Assembly: GCF_905115235.1 (NCBI RefSeq)
Contig: NC_051853.1
Span: forward strand, 48,729,467 to 48,793,466
Direction of reading: 5' to 3'
Source: Hermetia illucens
Lineage: Eukaryota > Arthropoda > Insecta > Diptera > Stratiomyidae
DNA: 64,000 nt
Shown here one piece after another: positions 35,201 through 43,599 of this stretch. Below the pieces are notes generated by a model, which was not told the DNA's origin, searched no databases, and saw only the letters and a list, made by a program, of their open reading frames with translations. Within the stretch, counting starts at the first letter, position 1, and the number at the start of each line of letters is the position of its first letter. Position numbers and translations under genes: made by a program.

Positions 35201-35551
35201 GTAGCAGTAGAAACATGTTTGGATGCAATGGGACATCAACCACCTTCTATAATAGGACTTCAGCACTGCCATGGTCGTGGAAACAACCAACTAATTCGCC
35301 TGAATGCAGCTGGCCAACTGGGTGTCGGCGAGCGTTGCATAGAAGCCGATCGACAGGGCATCAAATTAGCCTTCTGCCGACTAGGGACGGTAGACGGTCC
35401 CTGGCAGTACGACGAGGAGACGAAGCACCTGTTGCATCGCGTCTACCAGAAATGCATGTCGCTGAATCCACAATCTCTTCAATTGTCACTGAGCCCGTGC
35501 GACGTAAACAATGCATATCAACAGTGGAAGTTCAAAACACTGCGACCCTAG
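23298..35551 (+). CDS. Pgant7: Polypeptide N-acetylgalactosaminyltransferase 7-like
   Basis: This is a Golgi type II membrane enzyme that transfers GalNAc from UDP-GalNAc to Ser/Thr, and GALNT7-class members prefer glycopeptides already carrying GalNAc. Coding exons are 23,298-23,475 and 33,987-35,551, joined in phase 1 (G|GT), giving 580 residues. Residues 11-31 are a hydrophobic anchor ('IFICILIAIPVVYLLATW') after a short basic cytosolic tail, followed by a short stem. The GT-A catalytic domain starts near residue 133 ('TTSVIIVFHNEGWSVLMRTV'). It has the metal-binding DAH (226-228), the acceptor-site WGGEN (335-339) and 'RVGHVYR' with the third metal-ligand His (363). The C-terminal ricin-type beta-trefoil lies at about 466-576, with its Q-x-W end 'QQWKF'. 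All key residues are present. HNEGWS and the overall sequence point to the GALNT7/Pgant7 branch, a call made from memory and not by alignment. The 10.5-kb intron is full of transposon debris. Confidence 0.93.
23476..24735 (+). other. 5' part of Pgant7 intron, nothing recognised
   Basis: The donor is GTGAGT at 23,476. Downstream to about 24.7 kb the sequence is AT-rich and unique-looking, with no transposon, exon or RNA gene recognised. Confidence 0.5.
24740..26200 (+). mobile_element. RTE-like LINE (family B) with SINE insertion
   Basis: Plus-strand pieces encode the RT fingers ('NHKSPGADGITAELVKYGG', 'LKKGDITPCNNYRG' region, 24,810-25,020) up to 'HHLFIDFKA', where a SINE begins at 25,105. 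After the SINE the LINE resumes with 'KIGEYNFETVDNFSY', 'ANRAYFSLQKLFRAKRLTI' and 'VNRLRWAGHLIRMDEDDLA' (25,840-26,058). The RT palm between these parts is deleted. A 120-bp segment ('KLLLYKTM' region to 'RILRRIFGP') is present twice at 25,530-25,690 and 25,710-25,850. The 3' end is a GATGAT run near 26,200. Confidence 0.75.
25105..25280 (+). mobile_element. tRNA-derived SINE, copy 1
   Basis: The head is tRNA-like, with an internal RNA polymerase III box A at 25,110-25,120 (TAGCTGAGTGG) and a box B at 25,153-25,163 (GGTTCAAATCT). A tRNA-unrelated body follows, with the block 'GACTCAGCTGTGAATGAG' and 'GGGTAATAATCTCG'. The same head and body, in the same order, occur on the minus strand at 45,136-45,407. 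This copy lacks the last approximately 100 bp of the family and lies in a deleted part of a family B LINE. Confidence 0.85.
26340..27321 (-). mobile_element. Family C LINE fragment (RT)
   Basis: The minus strand encodes 'MASHRNMRIRIVPTTRR', 'FPESE' and 'ATKFSRLYTACDRKSFDG' with 'VRNVNDRLITHDDEQLNKWK' (26,817-27,332). This is the linker and RT start of family C. A weaker block at 26,340-26,620 matches the RT C-terminal region also seen at 10,240-10,470. The frame is heavily interrupted. Confidence 0.65.
27322..27734. other. About 400-bp unrelated block inside family C LINE
   Basis: This block separates two collinear parts of one family C element and has no LINE resemblance. It is AT-rich in the middle. 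No terminal inverted repeat or target duplication was found by eye, so it may be an old insertion or simply unreadable LINE sequence. Confidence 0.35.
27735..28320 (-). mobile_element. Family C LINE endonuclease fragment
   Basis: On the minus strand the frame at 28,088-28,297 encodes 'MIMMGDLNAKVGSDNTLSGH' and 'RNGTDGKSVDLINV', the catalytic 'GDLNAKVG' region of the AP-like endonuclease. 'RGAEIGLESDHHLM' follows downstream at about 28,020. It is the 5' half of the element whose RT half lies at 26.34-27.32 kb. Confidence 0.75.
28337..28930 (+). mobile_element. GC-rich LINE 5' end (family D2-like)
   Basis: This segment is markedly richer in G and C than its neighbours. It matches, block for block, the minus-strand segment at 60,745-61,000: 'TGGTACCATGGGAACCG', 'CCCCTAGTGGGAGTTTCATG' versus a close variant, 'GATTGTGGTTATG', and 'CGTGGAGTTGCG'. 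That segment sits at the 5' end of a D2 LINE. A weaker copy of the same start lies at 32,385-32,510. It is best read as a detached LINE 5' untranslated region plus start of ORF1. Confidence 0.65.
29095..29960 (-). mobile_element. Family A LINE (RTE-like), longer copy
   Basis: On the minus strand the 3' part encodes 'RERRLRWYGHVIRDKENSLAK' style sequence (29,097-29,345). Upstream come the 'QKWND' region near 29,550, and an RT finger/palm frame at 29,711-29,914 with 'IKNCETTDAIHAIRLRMEKH' and 'NIAFFDPQKASDRVPHGPIW'. The last is typical of RTE/BovB-type reverse transcriptases. The part between palm and C-terminus is shortened, and frames are broken. Confidence 0.8.
29980..30320 (+). mobile_element. 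LINE endonuclease start, probably family A
   Basis: Plus-strand frames contain 'KIDVLLAQEIKYFGS' and 'IKYQTRIIFKSGKSPNL', the N-terminal part of an RTE-type AP endonuclease. The segment abuts the 5' side of the minus-strand family A copy, giving a head-to-head arrangement. The rest to about 30,830 is unreadable, with scattered weak similarity only. Confidence 0.5.
31220..31950 (+). mobile_element. R1-like LINE fragment (family E)
   Basis: The plus strand reads 'FNYADDLAMVMIGKRSGDME' (RT catalytic YADD) near 31,225-31,290. Further 3' (about 31,780-31,860) it reads 'TEWIERPHGKTNHHLT', a C-terminal block typical of R1-clade proteins. The pieces are in order but separated by stops and losses. 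A 5'-LINE-like motif shared with 13,610-13,665 lies just before it on the minus strand (31,140-31,186). Confidence 0.6.
32385..32510 (+). mobile_element. Diverged LINE 5'-end scrap
   Basis: The order of words CTCATCTGAAGT, TCACTGGAGGTT, CATGGGATTGAGATGGCC and AGCATAT...AGGAGAA follows the first 130 bp of the GC-rich LINE 5' end at 28,440-28,540, with about one base in four changed. Confidence 0.5.
32940..33600 (+). mobile_element. Family B LINE fragment
   Basis: Plus-strand sequence follows family B from 'CNNY' and 'VSIDFKATYDNMDG' (33,085-33,130) to the C-terminal region matching 'FERKKFSDEFSAP' and 'ISMVEKE' (33,230-33,450), ending in the family 3' block near 33,600. It is heavily mutated and lacks the RT palm. 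Confidence 0.6.
33601..33986 (+). other. 3' end of Pgant7 intron
   Basis: This is a short AT-rich stretch ending in a pyrimidine-rich acceptor (ATTATTTTCTTCATCAG at 33,970-33,986). Nothing else was recognised. Confidence 0.6.
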
Positions 35552-36274
35552 GTGGTAGTTGGAAATTATTTTTAGTGTGTAACAAAGACTAATTTATAGG
35601 TACGATGTAAAATTTGTAAAAGGAAGAGAAACATATTTCCATTTGCTCCGTCCAATGTTCTGCTAAGCAGGAAACCGGAATCATTAATCATAGAAAATTA
35701 CTCATGTGATCTAAATTCAACAAATTGTATTTCGGTTTGTGACACTTTTAATGCGTATTATTGTAGTGGGCTTCGGTTATAAGAAAAATGTCTGATTTTA
35801 AAACGCACTATCTATCTTATCTGTAAGCTATAATTTTGGTATCTTTTAATTAACAAAGTTCGTTCTACTCAAAAGAAAAACAATCAAGTGAAAAAGTGAA
35901 CAAGTTAGTTGCAAAGGGTGGAATTGTCTCTGCCAATGTTTCAAGTAAATGTTTTCGCTATGAATCTCATGATTAAGGCAAAAAGTTCAAATACATTTTG
36001 ATGACAACGAGATTGGTCTAATTTTTGTACGTAAACCGCAGACTCCATTTTAGGAAATAGTTAATCTGTACGTCGCAAATGGAATGATTTACTTTCCACG
36101 CTGAGTGGGAGGAGTTTCAGTGGACGTTTGTATAAGATCACGAATGTTTGGTTTCGAACTTTCCTAAGTAATTTTAGCACATGTTTGATAGTAAGAAATG
36201 TATATCATCTGAATTTTAATATTGAATATATGAGATTTTGAAGGAAGTATTGATGTTTTTCTTAATACCACAAG
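35552..36274 (+). other. Pgant7 3' UTR region and flank
   Basis: AT-rich sequence after the Pgant7 stop. No canonical AATAAA was found in the first 700 bp, so the poly(A) site is not fixed. No other feature was recognised. Confidence 0.45.
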
Positions 36275-36470
36275 TAGGAGATTTTTCGGTTGAGTAGGTT
36301 CTCAGAATGAGTTCGTGAAAGGAATGATCACTTTTCAGCCTCCGCACTCCTCCCTTTTGCATTAAATGCCAGCTTTGAAAAGTACTAATAGAGAGCTTTC
36401 ATTTGACCCCTCACATGACTATATTTGGTGAAAAAAAATGTACACCCTCTTCTTGTATGTATGGACTTTC
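36275..36470 (+). repeat. Repeat family U, fragment
   Basis: It matches 52,110-52,320 in order: 'GATTTTTCGGTTG.GTAG', 'GAAATGATCACTTT', 'GAAAAGTACTAA', 'GAGAGCTTT.ATTTGA', 'CACATGACTATATTTG.TGAA' and 'AATGTACA'. It is clearly the same family, truncated at both ends. Confidence 0.75.
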
Positions 36471-36639
36471 CCTTAAGTTCAAGCTACGGATCCATTCATT
36501 CTTCTGTAGGGGAGCAAAAATTCTTGGAAAGATTCTCCTCTCAAACGCGCCCAAGAGTTCGTAATTTTTCTACTGAAGAACCGAAGTCTGCGAGGACTAC
36601 AAGATCATTGTCTAATGCAGTAAGACCTTTGTCACTATG

Positions 36640-38020
36640 CTGAGACATTTCGAGCGGAACAGTTTTTGTAGAATGAAGTAGGCTCTGTTGGCTGCCAACA
36701 AGCGTATGCGAATTTCATCGTCATGGCTGTTATAGGTTGTGATCTTCGACTCTAGATAGGAGAAATTATCAACAGTCTTAAAGTTGCAGTTTCCTGTATT
36801 TATTCTTCTCATTTGACCAGTGCCATTTGATCATTTGGATGATTGGCTTTTGGTGTTAATATTGGCACCATGTACTTCGTCTTGCCTTTATTAATGCGCA
36901 GCCCGGGACCTCGCGCCACCTACTCGATGTGTATGAATGGTATCCCCCTGGTTCCGTAAGTGATCCTGCTGATTTTATTTGGCCTCGTATAATAGTCAGG
37001 GCCAGCTTAATCAGTGTTATCAATTTAGTCGCTGTCTTACACTTGGAGCATAAGTTGCTGAACCGCTTGATGTAATTGGTCACCCCCATATTCGGTTATA
37101 ATTCCATCGGCTCCTGGCGATTCATGATTTTTAAGTTAATGAATTACACCAGCTGTTTTCTCCATGCTTTGCGGTGACAGATTTGTCTATCGTCTTCAGT
37201 TGGCCGGGCCTCCAACTTATCGATATTCTGGTTGTTGAGCAGCTCATCAAAATACGCAACCCATCGCTCCAATATGCCGATTCTGTCGGAAATCAGATTT
37301 CCCTCTTTGCCTCAGGCTCATCCTGCTGATTTGTTAGTAAAACTCCGGCGCATCGTCCGGTTACTCCCTGCACTTCTGGAGTTCTTTTCCTGTTTGTGAA
37401 GTCGCTTCTCCACACGATGGAATTCGTGATAGGCCTCTGTGCGTCCCCGCGTTCTTTGAGAGTGCAGCATTGCTCCGTATACACCATCCTTCCGTTTCAT
37501 TGCTGGCTTTCAGCCATCGTCGAACCAGTTGTTCCAATTTTTGTTTTTGTGAATAGGCGAAATATGTTTGTGACCGTATCAATTATAATGTTCTTCAGGC
37601 GATTGTAAAGATCATTGATCATCTGCAGGACCTCTGTTGACTGCGGTTATTGCTGCATCCATTTCCCCATTAGGGAGGGCTTTATTGTGGATTTCTTCAG
37701 TATTCACTCTCACCTATTTTTCAGAGGGAATTCTAGGCTGAGAGGTGGCGACTTTCACTTAATTTCGTTGAAAGTAATCCAGTCTGGAGGGGCCCCTGTA
37801 TGTTTGTGGACTGCTTTCCGTGCAAACTAGGATTGTGCAAATTGATAGGCCGTTGCCGAGTTCGTCGTTGTGTAGGTAATCAAGTCGAAGGCTTGTATTG
37901 TGGCTCCGTAACTTCGGTCTTCCATGTAGGGCTGCCATCTCTATCCAACCTTCAACCTGGATGTCTGCGGATTTTCATTAAGAAAGAACTGCCAACGATC
38001 ACCACATGGAGCGGAAGATA
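36640..38020 (-). mobile_element. Family B LINE, minus strand, rearranged
   Basis: The minus strand carries family B pieces: the 'FKTVDNFSYLESKITTYN' block and 'LLAANRAYFILQKLFRSK' (36,612-36,812), RT finger scraps near 36,960-37,110, and an endonuclease-RT linker (37,140-37,610) including 'SAYWSDG' and 'VAYFDELLNNQNID'. The last reading frames overlap because the linker has shifted frame several times. The 5' limit near 38,020 is approximate. Confidence 0.6.
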
Positions 38021-38129
38021 GGGTTTGGTTTGTAGATTATGTATTTTAATTTTCATAACACCTGAGGCCCTTTTTACGACTGCATCTTGAGGTTCCGCAT
38101 AGTTTGTACCGTAATCACAGAATTAATTT

Positions 38130-38460
38130 TGTACTTGGTTAAACACTACCTTTATTTGGCAGTACATTTTCGTACAAATTTCGGAAGATGGGCTCGCAAA
38201 AGAACGGACGCTCGAATTTGATTGTGCTGCTTCTGGTTTTAACACACAGTGATGCGATAAATAGTGGCCGTAGAAATCGACCTCTCCACATTTCTCTCTC
38301 ATGAAGTCAATATATTGTTGTTTCAGCGCAAAACCAGTAATCGTCTGTATGCTGTCTTTTTGTAGTTGCTCAACAATTTAAGGTCCTCTATGAATGATGA
38401 TTTTATAGAGATCGTAGAGTGTTAGCAATGAAGTGGTCTTCACACCTTGTTTAGGAGAAG
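38130..38460 (-). mobile_element. BEL/Pao-like LTR element fossil fragment
   Basis: The minus strand resembles a short stretch of the reverse-transcriptase region of BEL/Pao-type LTR retrotransposons (tyrosine/histidine-rich 'YLSHHCVLKPE' area). Only this scrap remains. It is broken, old, and without recognisable long terminal repeats nearby. Confidence 0.4.
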
Positions 38461-38719
38461 TAACCAATGCTGATCCGGCCCGTGAAACTCCTGATTTGCG
38501 TTAGCAAATCTCGCCTAGCTTCACACCGCTGCTGAAAGGGAATATGTGTAAATAAGTTCCTTACCGATATTAAGCCAACTCCTCCGCTGCCCTTTCCGAA
38601 ATAACAACACCAATTAACTTTCTACTACTTTATTTTACAAAAAAGCTACTTAACCAATTCTTTCGGCGATGACCTTGTCGATATGACCTTGTGAATATTG
38701 GAGCGTTACAGCTGGTCAA

Positions 38720-39095
38720 TTAGGTAACGAACGGGAAAGAATTTCGATCGGAAATTCTTGCAAACACACCTTCTGTTTTGTAGCGTAAGATTGTGGCCAG
38801 AGCCCACTTCACGAAGTTTCCAGAAGTTCTGTACCTTCTCTTGAAGTCGTCTTGAATCGTGACTGCAAACCTCGTAACAAAATATGGTGATTTCAGAATT
38901 TGATACTCGGCCGGAGACCATCCACCTGCACATAGTGCTCGGTAGAGTTTCCAACTGTTTGCCAATACTATTTGCCCAACAGAAAGTAAGAGCATGATTG
39001 AAACCAGGATGCTTAAAGGTATGCACCAGGGGCTGGATAACCGGCATATCGCCAGAATTGGTAAATGCCCGGAATTTAGGAGGATGTTGACTACA
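38720..39095 (-). CDS. Unrecognised open frame with possible splice acceptor
   Basis: A minus-strand frame of about 120 codons runs from a possible acceptor (CATTTATTCATTGTAG ending at about 39,096) to a stop at 38,720. It encodes a hydrophobic stretch ('LSILVSIMLLLSVGQIVLA') and then a basic segment ('QDDFKRRYRTSGNFVKWALA', 'ILRYKTEGVFARI'). A second minus-strand frame of 148 codons overlaps it (38,706-39,152). No family was recognised and no upstream exon was found. It may be a last exon, a pseudogene or chance. Confidence 0.2.
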
Positions 39096-39199
39096 ATGAA
39101 TAAATGAGATTTTAATCAAACAAACTTTAATCAATGTAGGATCGTTTAGCATTTACTTGAGCAGACAAGTTTTAATTCTGAGAGGTAAATTGCTTTCAT

Positions 39200-40640
39200 A
39201 ACTCAACCTTATAGAATCCGTGACCGTGGCACATGGATTGCAGACTCGACTGGAGGAGCGGCAATAAGGGTTGCTGTAGCCAAGCTATACAATACACCTG
39301 GAGTCAGACGGCCAATGACTTTGTGTGGGCGAAGATAAGCGATATGCACGTGTAAAGCTGCTACGCTCCACCCAGTTTCAGATTGTCTGAGTTTGAAGAC
39401 ATGCTGGGCAACCTTGTTCACGATGCAAGTCGAGGCACCGGTAATTACCTTAAATGGGGAAGCAAAGACAATAATGCAAGGGGCCGAAATCTTTTAGAGG
39501 CGTTTACCCGGTTAAATATAGTTCTGGTCAGCAAAGGTGAAGTAAGAACCACACGGTACGGAAAGAGCACATACAAAGCGGAGAATGACCTCAGGAGGCC
39601 TGTCAGGTGAACAGTATAGGTTCTGTAAAATTAGATTAATCATTGACACCGACCCCGCTTCTGAACAGGACAAAGGCTGAAGAAAAAGAAGATTGACGAC
39701 TTCAAATTGGTTGCTAGCCTGACCGGGAAACCAATTAATTGAAAGGGTAGTAGTAGCAAATATTGCGTTTAAGTGAAGCTGGACGTGAGGAAAACATTCA
39801 ATTAGGCCAATTGGAATCGTGTATAGAAGTCCCTGGCCAAAGCTCTGCACTGGGCCCTCTGCTGTGAAAAATCATGAACAAAGAAGCACATACTTAATCT
39901 TCCAGTTCCGGAAGAGACCACATTCGGGGATACGCCAATAACAGCACTCAAAGATGCTGAGGCTTGGTTAGAGAACGCTGGACTGGCACTTGCGAAAAAA
40001 AAAGAAAGCGGTCCTCATCAACAAGCGCCGTAAGAGAAATTTCGTTTCCATTAGAATCGGGAGTCATATCAGTTACTGAGAATAGTGCTGCATATTTTAT
40101 ATAACGCATATATGATATAACTGAGTGCGGCCTACAGACGGACGCCCTTAAAGGTGTGTTCTGCTTTCCAGACTACGTCAGATAATGCGGCGTTCGTCAT
40201 CTCGCGAATAGTAGTGATTGACATCTGGGGAGACGAAATTTATAATCAGCTGGGAACAGCGATGGGACCACTCAAAAGAGGGTCGTTGGACATACAGGTT
40301 GATCCCTACTATAAGGGTGCGGTTGGAGAGAAAGCATGGGGAGGTCAGTTATAATCTCACCCGCCACGGAGGATACTGCCAACAGCTTTATAGATTTAAA
40401 TTGGATACCTCGCCTGATTCTCCAAACTGGGTTGAGGTCCCGAAGAACACAGCGTACGTATTCTTCCAATGCCCAATGTTCATGGTTCATTTAGAGAAAA
40501 CTCAAAGTGAAAGGCTGTCATCGGAAAATGTTGTCTGGAGAATGGTAGCTTACCAGGAGAATTGGCGTGCCCCATGATAGCAACGATCCAAAGTAAACTG
40601 GGGAAAAGCAGAAGAGGTTAGGAAGGCGCGGTTACAATCG
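39200..40640 (+). mobile_element. R1-like LINE (family E), internally deleted
   Basis: The plus strand encodes an endonuclease part with 'SEFEDMLGNLVHDA' and 'WGSKDNNARGRNLLEAFTRL' (39,383-39,610). A short RT part follows with 'ALKDAEAWLENAGLALAKKK' (39,945-40,005), and then the C-terminal part with 'AFQTTSDNAAFVI', 'WDHSKEGRWTYRLIP', 'YRFKLDTSPDSPNWVEVP' and 'VFFQCPMF' (40,154-40,580). Most of the RT is missing. A small family A 3' tail (39,640-39,700) lies within the gap. Confidence 0.75.
39640..39700 (+). mobile_element. Family A LINE 3' tail
   Basis: A 60-bp match to the very end of family A ('ACCGACCCCGCTTCTGAAC' then 'GGCTGAAGAAAAAGAAG'). It is a highly 5'-truncated copy. Confidence 0.65.
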
Positions 40641-40795
40641 CCGCGGATAGAAGAAAGGAGGTCTAGCTAAATTAAGCGAACTTCGCCCCGTGATATTATA
40701 TCTAAATCGGGGGGAAATGCTGTTAATGGGTAAAAATCCCACACACAGGCAAGTGTTTTTTGAAGATATCCGCCTCCTCAAAAAAGGCAGAGAGA

Positions 40796-40850
40796 CACAC
40801 ATTGAATAGATTCTAATAAGGCTTTGCTTCACTCAAAACCTTAAAAAAGA
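40796..40850 (+). repeat. Terminal hairpin-like end of family U
   Basis: The segment runs from CACACATTGAATAGATTC through TAATAAGGCTTTG to CAAAACCTTAAAAAAG. It matches the ends at 52,470-52,490 and 53,877-53,922. AAGG.TTTG and CAAAACCTT can pair. Confidence 0.6.
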
Positions 40851-40880
40851 AATGAATGTATTGGATAAAGTAAGAAAAAA

Positions 40881-41030
40881 AATTGAAAAAATCAAAAATT
40901 TGACTGACGGTTTCGTCCAGAGCAGAGGCAACTCATCAGACGCTGCCTCACCTCTGCCCTGGGAGCAGCGTGACCGAAAGTGCCAACAGGTGGAAAGACG
41001 CTCCCTTTTATCATCGCAAAAACACGACAA
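40881..41030 (+). repeat. 150-bp direct repeat, left copy
   Basis: It is 4 mismatches away from 41,229-41,378, with a fixed offset of 348 bp. It contains an internal inverted repeat (GCAGAGGCA...TGCCTCACCTCTGC). Both DNA strands are open in one frame through the repeat. The plus frame reads 'IEKIKNLTDGFVQ' and 'SPLPWEQRDRKCQQVERRS'. Confidence 0.8.
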
Positions 41031-41228
41031 GGTTGCGAGTTATATTGGACTTAAAACACCAGTCGTTGTAGTCTAAGCTAGACTAAAGCTAGGTTGTTGT
41101 TTAGGATCTGCGGGATCCTAAGTCCCCATCTACTTGATGGTGGACCGGACTAAATGAGGAGCAACTTACTCCCTCGTTTTTTAGTCCATGGATCCCTAGT
41201 ATTGGAGCGTAGCACCCCAAGCATTAAG

Positions 41229-41378
41229 AATTGAAAAAATCAAAAATTTGACTGACGATTTCGCCCAGGGCAGAGGCAACTCATCAGACGCTGCCTCACC
41301 TCTGCCCTGGGAGCAGCGTGACCGAAAGTGCCAACAGGTGGAAAGACGCTCCCTTTTATCATCGCAAAAACATGACAA
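41229..41378 (+). repeat. 150-bp direct repeat, right copy
   Basis: This is the partner of 40,881-41,030. Downstream similarity resumes after a roughly 30-bp difference (GGTTACGAGT at 41,410-41,419 versus GGTTGCGAGT at 41,031-41,040). It contains a better GGGCAGAGGCA/TGCCTC.CCTCTGCCC hairpin than the left copy. The 198 bp between the copies resembles nothing recognised. Confidence 0.8.
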
Positions 41379-41485
41379 AAAAGCTAGTGGAAACATTGAT
41401 CAAGGCAGAGGGTTACGAGTAAAAAAGTCGAGTTAGTTTATTTTTTCAATAGTGCAGATGCTCAGCTTTGTTAAAAAAATAACCT

Positions 41486-42510
41486 TCGTAGCCAGATAAA
41501 AAGCAGCAGGATCACTCTCAAGACCATTCGACATCAACAACGGTCTACGACAAGGGAATGCCCTATCATGCGTCCTCTTTAACCTGGCCCTCGAGAAAGT
41601 GATCCGTGATGCTGAGGTAAATGCAAGAGGTACGATCCTCTTTAAGTCCACCCAATTACTGGCCTATGCTGACGATATCGACATCATGGGAAGAACCACC
41701 CGAGACGTACAAACTGCCTTCATCCAGATCGAGCAGGCGGCGATTAGTGCGAAATCTTGGGCTGCATATCAAGGAAGGCAAGAGAAAATATGTGGTGGCA
41801 ACGTCAGCATCGAAGACGAATCAACCAACAACATCAAACCGCACTGGTCAAACAGGAAGAAGAATAAGGATAGGAGAATACAACTTTAAGACCGTTGACA
41901 ATTTCTCCTATCTAGGGTCGAAAATCACAACCGATAACAGCTACGATGTTGAAATCCGCGCACGGTTGTTGTCAGCCAACAGAGCCTATTTCAGCTTACA
42001 AAAACTGTTTCGCGTGAAACGTCTCATCATAGGGTCAAAGCTCTTACTGAACAAGACTATGATCTTGCCAGTCCTCATGTATTCCTCGGAAACTTCTTAG
42101 TAAGAAAAATTGCGAACTCTTGGCCGCGTTCGAGAGAAGAATCCTCCGAAGAATTTTTGGCCCCCTACATGAGGATAGACGATTTCGTAGCCTACACAAT
42201 GACGAAATCTATGAGCGATACCATGACCGTCCGGTTGTGGATAAAATCCGGCTCAATAGGTTACGGTGGGCGGGTCACTTAATCCGTATGGATGAGGATG
42301 ATCCCATCCGGAAAGTCTATAAGGGCAATATCTATGATAGAAAAAGAAGACGAGGCAGATCCTGCCTAAGATGGAGCGATGGCTTAGGTCAGGGCGCCAG
42401 ACAGCTTTTAGGGACATCGAATTGGTGGACCTCGACGCAAAACCGGGATGTCTGGATTTTATTAAGGCAGGCCTAGACCGGATACCGGTTGTTGCGCCGT
42501 TGATGATGAT
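41486..42510 (+). mobile_element. Family B LINE (RTE-like), best-preserved copy
   Basis: This 5'-truncated copy begins in the RT palm. It encodes 'NGLRQGNALSCVLFNLALEK', 'QLLAYADDIDIMGR' with the intact catalytic YADD, 'YNFKTVDNFSYLGSKITTDN', 'ANRAYFSLQKLFRVKRL', 'FERRILRRIFGPLHEDRRF' and 'RLNRLRWAGHLIRMDEDDP'. Three open frames (41,599-41,889; 41,621-42,100; 42,120-42,476) follow one another, which implies a frameshift in the region 41,800-41,880 and one break near 42,100. The 3' end is a GATGAT run. The low number of breaks makes it one of the younger LINEs here. Confidence 0.85.
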
Positions 42511-42519
42511 GAACACAAG

Positions 42520-43590
42520 AGTGGAATCCCTTGTGTCCTGTACTACGGTAAAGCTTCAGCACGTTGTCCTCACCTTTACCCGTTAACATCAACAGAGCGC
42601 TCAGCTCCTCACGTTTATCGTAGATAGATACCATTGTGAAACTACAAAATTTGACTCGCTCTTTTGAATTATCCGATCATTTTCAGGGTGACTTTTTCGA
42701 TGAAAAAATGTATTAACTTCTAAGGCCAGAATGCCTAATTTTGGGAATGCTTTTTTCCTTGTACAAACAAAAAAGGCAAAAGCTTGTTCTTTTTTGTGCA
42801 CCAAATGTTCTCGTTGAATGCATTCCTTGCCTTAGCAAAACACAAACCAGATAATGGGACATGGTACATATGAATTTGTTAATTATCTTCAATACGTCTT
42901 TAATGGAAGTTATTGCATTTTTTTGGAATTTTTAATCAAATGCATGTTTCTCTGTAAGAGTTCCACCTCAGCAGCAATCACTTGTACATGCTTTATCAAG
43001 GTGAATTGATTTGCATTACAAGACTTATTACTGTAAATGATTTCCAACCAGTTGCATTTATCGCTAAAGATATTCCATGTCCTCTATTCAACTTTTTAAT
43101 TGAAATGAAAAAGGTTTTCAAAAATTAAGTTGCTTTTTTCCAAAATTTCATCAAATGCCATTGAACTTATTCGTTGGTATTACTAAGAAATCTGGTTAGA
43201 AATACTCGATTAGCGCATAGGGTGACTATTTGAAGTAAATATTAACTAGTAAATTAGTAGTCAGGGCCGTAGAAAGAAAATTCCGACCCCATTTAGCGTT
43301 AGTTACGCCGATATGTGTCACTATTCCGGGGCCCCTCTTTGCTCCCGCTTTCATCTTGGGAAATCCACTTGGAAGTATACTGCACATTGTCTGCTGCCGG
43401 TATCATCTTCGCTGTTGTTTGTTTGGCAATCCATATACCGCAAAAGCTCGCTAAGTTTTAACGGCCACACAGGTCGGCTTAAAAGTGATGCTGTGATGCT
43501 CAATGATAATGGGTTTCCATTTTTGAACATTAAGTACATCATTGTAGATGACGTTCGACGATAGTTTGATTCCAGTGGAGGTAATGCTTT
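42520..43590. other. AT-rich sequence, nothing recognised
   Basis: No gene or transposon was recognised. Frames at 43,313-43,564 (+) and 43,351-43,542 (-) overlap and have no family resemblance. Confidence 0.45.
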
Positions 43591-43599
43591 CTGAGTACA

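Noticed and set aside
40881-41378. Short LTR pair around a tiny internal region
   Set aside because: No TG...CA ends, no target duplication, no primer site or polypurine tract was seen. It is kept as an unexplained direct repeat.
43313-43564. 83-codon plus-strand frame
   Set aside because: Overlapping opposite frame, no domain, AT-rich non-coding surroundings.
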